Part shown: piece after piece, positions 9,801-10,366 of the stretch
Position numbering within the stretch: the first letter of the stretch is position 1
Layout of the letters: every line of letters begins with the position of its first letter
Source: Actinomycetota bacterium
Lineage (GTDB): Bacteria > Actinomycetota > Actinomycetes > Actinomycetales > Actinomycetaceae
NCBI GenBank assembly: GCA_019425105.1
Contig: JAHYYD010000060.1
Location: 1 to 10,366 of the forward strand
Direction of reading: 5' to 3'
DNA length: 10,366 nt
Position numbers and translations under genes: made by a program
The notes under the pieces: generated by a model
Databases searched by the model: none
Seen by the model: the letters and a program-made list of their open reading frames with translations, nothing else
What the model was told of the DNA's origin: nothing

Positions 9801-10011
9801 CGAGGATGCGGGCCTCGTAATCGAGGTGGCCGACCATCTGCTTGGACTTATTGGTCACCCAAATGCCACCGTCGTTGACGTTGACCTGCGTGACCTCAGC
9901 ACCCTTGTAGATGACGCCTGCGATGCACAACGCAGCAACGACCAGCACCAGGACAAACGCCGGTAGACGCCGCCTTGTGCTGGTTACTTTTCGTTGCGAG
10001 TGCGCGCTCAT
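3889..10011 (-). CDS. Giant membrane-anchored surface protein: propeller-like domain, ~11 Ig-like repeats, FN3 modules
   Basis: The product is 2040 residues. I start at ATG 10011 (MSAHSQRK) because GGGAG lies 7 nt upstream and a basic stretch plus a membrane helix follow; the open frame continues to 10116 but without a ribosome site. Order of parts: cytoplasmic basic tail 1-15; single membrane helix ~16-35 (signal anchor, N-inside); propeller-like beta domain ~44-365 with recurring DG-[ILV]-[WY] strands; acidic linker ~366-399; eleven Ig-like repeats of ~96 residues (~400-1458); FN3 modules ~1459-1546 and ~1547-1640, each with NGSPITGY; a third FN3-like module ~1643-1738; a Pro-rich linker; two more FN3-like modules (~1762-1950); and a terminal four-Cys module (~1954-2040). 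There is no LPxTG motif and no C-terminal helix, so the only visible anchor is at the N-terminus. It corresponds to the FN3 protein of bifidobacterial PFNA clusters, where roles in adhesion and host-factor binding have been proposed. The role here is unproven. It is first in the operon. Confidence 0.93.
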   Translation of the reverse strand: MSAHSQRKVTSTRRRLPAFVLVLVVAALCIAGVIYKGAEVTQVNVNDGGIWVTNKSKQMVGHLDYEARILDGALRTEATNFDVGQAGETVTVSDLTSLTVAPVNVTQVSLGSPTALPSGSSAMQGGDVLGVLNPTDGTLWTTSATAPSPANLSEGAALSSNMGASTFVTGLDGSVYSLAASGTLTTVKRQGTVDQAATSRIEGIPEDAQLSMTVVGDQVVALDSQSNTLFLPGGKKLDLSAAGVEEGGILQLAGPKADSVLLATPSDLVSIPLAGGAPAITPATESGVSGNPAAPVRHEGCAYGAWTGSGAYMRACDDPSANKQMVVDTLTTAREIVFRTNRKAIVLNDVAQGSVWLPDSNMVLMDNWDEVENQLEETEEEQDSPELTNEIADPQQREQNTPPEAVDDEFGIRPGRSTVLPVLDNDSDLDGDVLTASPTSAPEWGTISVARGGRALQISGVDANQTGSTSFSYEASDGQATASARVQVTIHPYSQNAAPNQLRASTVKIGANAQIQYQALSDWRDPDGDPIYLKNAEAPEGLSVSFSEDGSLTITDEGSAPGPKTVVLTVADDQGAETRGELIATVQEAGNLPPSANGDLFQAHTGETVTLDPLKNDTDPNGDPLSLAAVSGAPAGATISPDLDRGTIDFRATAPGSYSFAYTVSDGIATTLGIIRVEVVEATALPPVAENDTAVLPLGGSVLVAPLGNDYDPAGGLLSITSVDASNVPGLEVALIDRHLLRVTAPSGLTQTATFSYTVSNGQGEATADVMVIPGAADRSDLPPVLKPDRAKVRVGDVGTVSVLSNDRSPAGLNLQVESTLAYDPTNALGTPFVTGNQVRLEAGANPGIMDVTYSVIDSAGNRASSTVTFEVVAASDQNQPPRPRDISAWAAAGQTTRIPVTLDGIDPDGDSVSLTGLDSSPQQGSATVKSTWIDYTPNQNASGTDSFTYTVTDRQGARASARVRVAISAAPSLNQNPVAVPDTVLTRPDRMVTVNVLSNDVDPDGDPLTLEEDGLETATPELDPQVRSSSTLQVHTPSQAGTYLVSYTVSDGRGGSARGTVTVYVQDDAPLKAPIARDDFVTYEDLPTDGSAVRVKVLENDEDPDGSVDELTVTSGESGVTVDGSDLLIPVTDTLRLVVYTITDRDGLTNSAVVTVPGRDSTAPLLNAAALPIEMDAGTSRTINLSDYVVTRSGRSPRLVDGTSPVPQAGLDSVVADSSTQLTLTATATFGGNSAFLIQVADGAADDAGALSASLSLPVRIKATTNQPPTFAPTAIRVEAGGAAVTQNLALAVRDPEGTDASTFTYAMGSAPSAVSASLSGTVLTVSAPEGATPGSAGSIPVSVTDEQGNTVNASIPVEIVSTTKPRIQVPPYSVNAKVGDTVIVDVASRATNPFPDTPISLVGTAVSLGNADIASSGTSVMVTPRSTGTISVGFQVNDKLGDPSRVVQGTITVTVTDKPGAPTNVVAEAVGATGARVTFDAPASNGSPITGYRLYDSSGAKIADCPNTVCEVNGLRTGQQYSFAVSAVNEQGESARTTSNEITPTGVPDRPGGPSVTPGDGELTMTWDAPNNNGSPITGYTVYATAATGQRTCTTSGARTCTISGLVNDQNYTVTVVATNANGNSQASPGVNGTPKATRRGPDQPVITSATAAQQRDGNAALATITWSLGSSGSAGWGQTIVSVNGTTKTLSGGTTSTQMTVPYGVALTVYVTVSNTNGDTATSPGYVIPAVVHEDPTPPKTTPLAPDAPRLGPPSDNALGKLRVANARLKEGNGYTVNDLELFYADSAAGCTAPGNPVAFNNGDRGDFNIGPLTPGATMTYYFCQRGKKDDGSYVWSPVVSASGTVGNGQRSGPDDDEDTTIPVFNVSVTSYINSATVSWSVPSGVTIEQTNVWVKEMEGATKQKLSGPITSWAVQGLAPVNQYTAVVEMISKGGAHRTVEKTFKTTEAAENIDATFTGKTTCSNGQECGSMTLTAKRASQFGSGVTLICTVSTGRPAQDTEFRFSRDTPSIPGILTEAITAKELNARNIVKSCRVE
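4798..5637 (-). other. Fibronectin type III module block within the giant surface protein
   Basis: Residues ~1459-1738. The first module starts KPGAPTNV and the second VPDRPGGP. Both contain the FN3 hallmark NGSPITGY followed by the Tyr corner segments YSFAVSAVNEQGES and YTVTVVATNANGNS. The third (from GPDQPVIT) keeps the ending VTVSNTNGD but lacks SPITGY. The first two each carry a close cysteine pair (C1507/C1512 and C1595/C1603). FN3 modules in bacterial surface proteins usually serve as spacers or ligand-binding units. Confidence 0.85.
5638..8814 (-). repeat. Array of about 11 Ig-like (cadherin-like/Big-type) protein repeats
   Basis: Residues ~400-1458. Approximate repeat starts are 400, 496, 591, 684, 782, 878, 975, 1072, 1163, 1266 and 1363. 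Most open with a Pro-Pro or Asn-Pro motif (PPEAVDDEF, LPPSANGDLF, PPVAENDTAV, NQNPVAVPD), pass through an acidic loop (NDVDPDGDPL type), and close with a strand such as FTYTVTDRQGARASARVRV or VSYTVSDGRGGSARGTVTVYV. This is the pattern of the Big_9/cadherin-like superfamily. The repeats are diverged at both protein and DNA level, so this is an old duplication and not a recent tandem repeat. The array contains no cysteine. Confidence 0.85.
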
Positions 10012-10014
10012 TGA

Positions 10015-10023
10015 CCCTCTCCC
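10015..10023 (-). promoter_or_regulatory. Ribosome binding site of the giant surface protein gene
   Basis: The purine run GGGAGAGGG is on the minus strand upstream of ATG 10011; its GGGAG core is 7 nt from the start codon. It decides the start against the in-frame upstream ATG at 10116, which falls inside the promoter/terminator region. Confidence 0.75.
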
Positions 10024-10032
10024 GATTGCTGA

Positions 10033-10064
10033 GTAGTCTCCACGCAATAGTGTGACACGACTAC
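10033..10064 (-). promoter_or_regulatory. Inverted repeat in the leader of the surface-protein operon
   Basis: On the minus strand GTAGTC (10064-10059) pairs with GACTAC (10038-10033) around a 20-nt loop, and the loop's first nine bases are the hyphenated palindrome GTGTCACAC (10058-10050). It lies between the putative transcription start and the ribosome site, so it could be an operator or a weak leader stem. The outer stem is only 6 bp, so chance cannot be excluded. Confidence 0.3.
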
Positions 10065-10087
10065 ACCGCAGCCTAATGGTTAATGAG

Positions 10088-10116
10088 AATCTATCAGATG
10101 TGCAGTTACTTAACAA
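10088..10116 (-). promoter_or_regulatory. Putative promoter of the surface protein / MoxR / DUF58 / transglutaminase operon
   Basis: TTGTTA (10116-10111) matches 4 of 6 positions of a -35 box. After a 17-nt spacer TAGATT (10093-10088) matches 4 of 6 of TATAAT and fits the TANNNT form of actinobacterial -10 boxes. Transcription would start near 10081, giving a leader of about 70 nt. It begins immediately after the clpC terminator stem, the expected place for a new transcription unit. Confidence 0.5.
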
Positions 10117-10119
10117 CTA

Positions 10120-10154
10120 GAAGGCGGCCCGTCGCAGTACGACGGGCCGCCTTC
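10120..10154 (-). terminator. Intrinsic terminator of clpC
   Basis: A perfect 15-bp stem, GAAGGCGGCCCGTCG (10120-10134) against its complement (10140-10154), encloses a 5-nt loop. On the minus strand it is followed by a moderately T-rich stretch (CTAGTTGTTAAGT), but not a clean T run, as is common in high-GC actinobacteria. It lies 42 nt after the clpC stop and separates clpC from the downstream operon. Confidence 0.9.
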
Positions 10155-10163
10155 CGAAGTGTC

Positions 10164-10177
10164 CGGCTTGTCAGCCG
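10164..10177 (-). other. Small hairpin between the clpC stop and the main terminator
   Basis: CGGCT and AGCCG form a 5-bp stem with a 4-nt loop, 19 nt after the clpC stop codon. It may stabilise the 3' end or assist termination together with the stronger stem downstream. It is short enough to be incidental. Confidence 0.3.
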
Positions 10178-10196
10178 CTAACAATTGGCGAGTAAA

Positions 10197-10366
10197 TCAC
10201 TCTCCGTTGAAGGTGAACTTGCGGTCTTTTCCTTCTCCAGACACGCCAACGGTAACAACCTGACCGGGTTGCAGTTCTCCGAACAGGATGCGCTCGGACA
10301 GCGCGTCCTCAATCTCGCGCTGGATCGCACGACGCAGCGGACGCGCACCCAGGACCGGGTCGAAGC
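10197..10366 (-). CDS. clpC: ATP-dependent Clp protease ATPase subunit ClpC, C-terminal end (5' part outside window)
   Basis: I translated the last 55 codons by hand. They begin [20 protein letters not shown] and continue [15 protein letters not shown], ending in KFTFNGE before TGA at 10199-10197. The [10 protein letters not shown] sensor-2 motif of the second AAA+ domain and the short FTFNGE tail are typical of actinobacterial ClpC, and unlike ClpB, which has YGARPLKR and a different tail. ClpC unfolds protein substrates and feeds them to the ClpP1P2 protease in the cytoplasm. It is usually essential in Actinobacteria. The gene is terminated by its own hairpin, so it is a neighbour and not part of the downstream operon. 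Only the end of the lid domain is visible. Confidence 0.93.
   Translation of the reverse strand, partial: FDPVLGARPLRRAIQREIEDALSERILFGELQPGQVVTVGVSGEGKDRKFTFNGE

Noticed and set aside
9925..9930. Cysteine 29 in the N-terminal helix as a lipoprotein attachment site
   Set aside because: The residues before it read VVAALC. A lipobox needs Gly, Ala or Ser just before Cys, and here it is Leu; the Cys is also in the middle of the hydrophobic helix. A signal anchor fits better.
4192..9966. Very long open frames on the plus strand (4192-8094 and 8200-9966)
   Set aside because: They lie antisense to the surface protein gene, are rich in Arg, Gly, His, Asp and Val as expected of shadow frames in high-GC DNA, and show no domain motif or ribosome site. 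The minus-strand frame carries clear Ig and FN3 repeats.
10012..10116. N-terminal extension of the surface protein to the in-frame ATG at 10116
   Set aside because: It would start within the promoter candidate directly after the clpC terminator, has no ribosome site, and adds 35 residues unlike a secretion signal. ATG 10011 has a good ribosome site and a typical basic-plus-hydrophobic N-terminus.

Overview
The window is high-GC DNA from an actinobacterium. The codon use, the actinobacterial-type ClpC tail and the gene order fit Actinomycetaceae or Bifidobacteriaceae; a Schaalia/Actinomyces-like host is my best guess, but it is inferred and not proven. Every gene I can support lies on the minus strand, so transcription runs from high to low coordinates. 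There is no tRNA, rRNA, CRISPR array, insertion sequence or phage gene that I can see, and no gene-free stretch over 300 bases (the longest gap is about 185 bases).

Layout in transcription order: (1) 10366-10197, the last 55 codons of clpC, followed by a short hairpin and then a perfect 15-bp stem terminator at 10154-10120. (2) 10119-10012, an intergenic region with a plausible promoter (TTGTTA, 17 nt, TAGATT), a roughly 70-nt leader with an inverted repeat, and a good ribosome binding site. (3) 10011-3889, a 2040-residue surface protein with an N-terminal membrane anchor, a propeller-like domain, an acidic linker, about eleven Ig-like repeats, three fibronectin type III modules, and three further C-terminal modules. 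(4) 3837-2872, a MoxR-type AAA+ ATPase. (5) 2851-1625, a DUF58 membrane protein. (6) 1628-1, the N-terminal two thirds or so of a polytopic membrane transglutaminase-like protein (DUF3488/TgpA type), cut by the window edge. The spacings are 51 nt, 20 nt and a 4-nt ATGA overlap, which indicates one operon.

The set fn3 giant protein, MoxR ATPase, DUF58 and transglutaminase matches the core of what has been called the PFNA cluster in bifidobacteria (protein kinase, FN3, AAA-ATPase, transglutaminase). The other usual members, a Ser/Thr kinase, a PP2C phosphatase and FHA proteins, would be expected just beyond coordinate 1. A working model, which is inference, is that MoxR and DUF58 form a chaperone-like ATPase/adaptor pair that matures or activates the envelope components, while the transglutaminase-like protein acts on the outer face of the membrane, possibly on the long stalk protein or on other wall proteins. 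The most interesting object is the stalk protein itself: it has an unusual module order, calcium-loop-like motifs that fade along the repeat array, and a strictly modular distribution of cysteine pairs.
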